Shown: positions 5,110-5,564 of the stretch, piece after piece
Position numbering within the stretch: the stretch's first letter is position 1
Layout of the letters: the number at the start of each line of letters is the position of its first letter
Source of the DNA: Actinomycetes bacterium
Lineage (GTDB): Bacteria; Actinomycetota; Actinomycetes; S36-B12; GCA-2699445
NCBI GenBank assembly: GCA_022600255.1
Contig: JAHZKU010000069.1
Location: forward strand, 1-5,564
Length of the DNA: 5,564 bases
Direction of reading: 5' to 3'
Notes under the pieces: generated by a model
What the model saw: only the letters and a program-made list of their open reading frames with translations
What the model was told of the DNA's origin: nothing
Databases searched by the model: none
Position numbers and translations under genes: made by a program

Positions 5110-5564
5110 GTGAGTGACCGCGAACTAGCCAAAGCGCCGGCTGGGTCGCTGCCAATGAGCAGCAAGCCACTGGCTTACCAGGCCTTCCGCCGCATCATGT
5201 TTGCGCGGGTCATTTCCGGCGCAGGCTCCACCATGCAAGCAGTGGCAGCCGGTTGGCTGGTGCTCATGATGACCGGCAACCCCATGGACGTAGGCATCTT
5301 GGCGGCCCTGGGCCTAGCCCCCAGTCTCATCGGATCGCCAGTCGGCGGCGCGCTAGCCGATAGGTTTTGCCCGCGCAAACTGATCACGACCTTATCGATC
5401 ATTCAGACAATCCCCGCCACCATCATGGCTGTCCTAGCTTTTACCGGCACGCTAACCGTGCCGCTGATCTTCATTCTGATCCTGGCCGGAGCGATTCCGG
5501 GGTCGATGAAGAAGCCGATCACATCGCTGGTGATCCCCTTTACCGTGCCAGAGTCCGTGCGACC
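5110..5564 (+). CDS. Major facilitator superfamily exporter, MFS_3 (EntS-like) group, N-terminal part
   Basis: Proton-coupled membrane transporter. The 151 visible codons cover about four of the expected twelve membrane helices. FRRIMFARVISGAGSTMQAV followed by AAGWLVLMMTGNP is the typical MFS_3 start (TM1 and the first loop). GILAALGLAPSLIGSPVGGAL is TM2. GALADRFCPRK (80-90) is MFS motif A (G-x-x-x-D-R-x-x-R-K). Two more hydrophobic segments follow (about 92-112 and 118-134). Members of this group often export siderophores or drugs; the substrate here is unknown. The GTG at 5110 opens the longest frame (the preceding stop is TGA 5065-5067) and gives a 15-residue polar lead, MSDRELAKAPAGSLP. 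An ATG at 5155 is the alternative start and leaves a more usual N-terminus. Neither has a good ribosome site. The gene runs off the right edge. Confidence 0.88.
   Translation, partial: MSDRELAKAPAGSLPMSSKPLAYQAFRRIMFARVISGAGSTMQAVAAGWLVLMMTGNPMDVGILAALGLAPSLIGSPVGGALADRFCPRKLITTLSIIQTIPATIMAVLAFTGTLTVPLIFILILAGAIPGSMKKPITSLVIPFTVPESVR

Noticed and set aside
4892..5113. 73-codon plus-strand frame whose stop overlaps the transporter GTG (GTGA)
   Set aside because: The overlap is suggestive, but there is no ribosome site, no family pattern, and the strong 11-bp hairpin sits within it. Kept only as part of the intergenic description.
1..5564. CRISPR array, complete insertion sequence, rRNA or att site
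   Set aside because: No regularly spaced repeats, transposase, terminal inverted repeats with target duplication, or RNA gene signatures were seen.

Overview
The window looks like a chromosomal segment of a GC-rich actinobacterium. The evidence is the high GC content with GC-rich third codon positions, frequent GTG starts, and proteins of actinobacterial flavour: a KatG catalase-peroxidase, a YciO-type protein, a two-TM flippase fragment and an MFS_3 transporter. No species can be named from sequence alone.

Minus-strand block (1-4012). Reading in the direction of transcription, from right to left, there is a broken lysylphosphatidylglycerol-synthase-TM/YbhN-like flippase gene (about 3602-4012), then a small protein of unknown function (3162-3488). 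These are followed by a YciO/Sua5-family protein (2482-3099), a membrane-anchored serine hydrolase of the beta-lactamase/NylB type (675-2123), and the first 139 codons of katG (1-417, running off the left edge). The gaps of 358 and 257 bases either side of the serine hydrolase gene suggest separate transcription units. Only the small protein and yciO, 62 bases apart, look like a possible pair.

Plus-strand block (4114-5564). A good promoter (4114-4140), with a palindrome across its -35/spacer, precedes an orphan protein with one membrane helix and a long coiled coil (4210-4743). Then comes a 366-base non-coding stretch holding a strong 11-bp-stem hairpin (4926-4954) and an 8-bp inverted repeat (5076-5109). 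That repeat abuts the start of a major-facilitator exporter, which runs off the right edge.

The genes do not form one pathway. KatG handles peroxide, the serine hydrolase acts outside the membrane, YciO belongs to the threonylcarbamoyl-AMP synthase superfamily, and the transporter is probably a drug or siderophore exporter. I see no CRISPR array, tRNA, rRNA, complete insertion sequence or recognisable defence or secondary-metabolite system. The most interesting items are the truncated flippase locus, the unclassified TM/coiled-coil gene with its operator-like promoter, and the inverted repeats in front of katG and the transporter.
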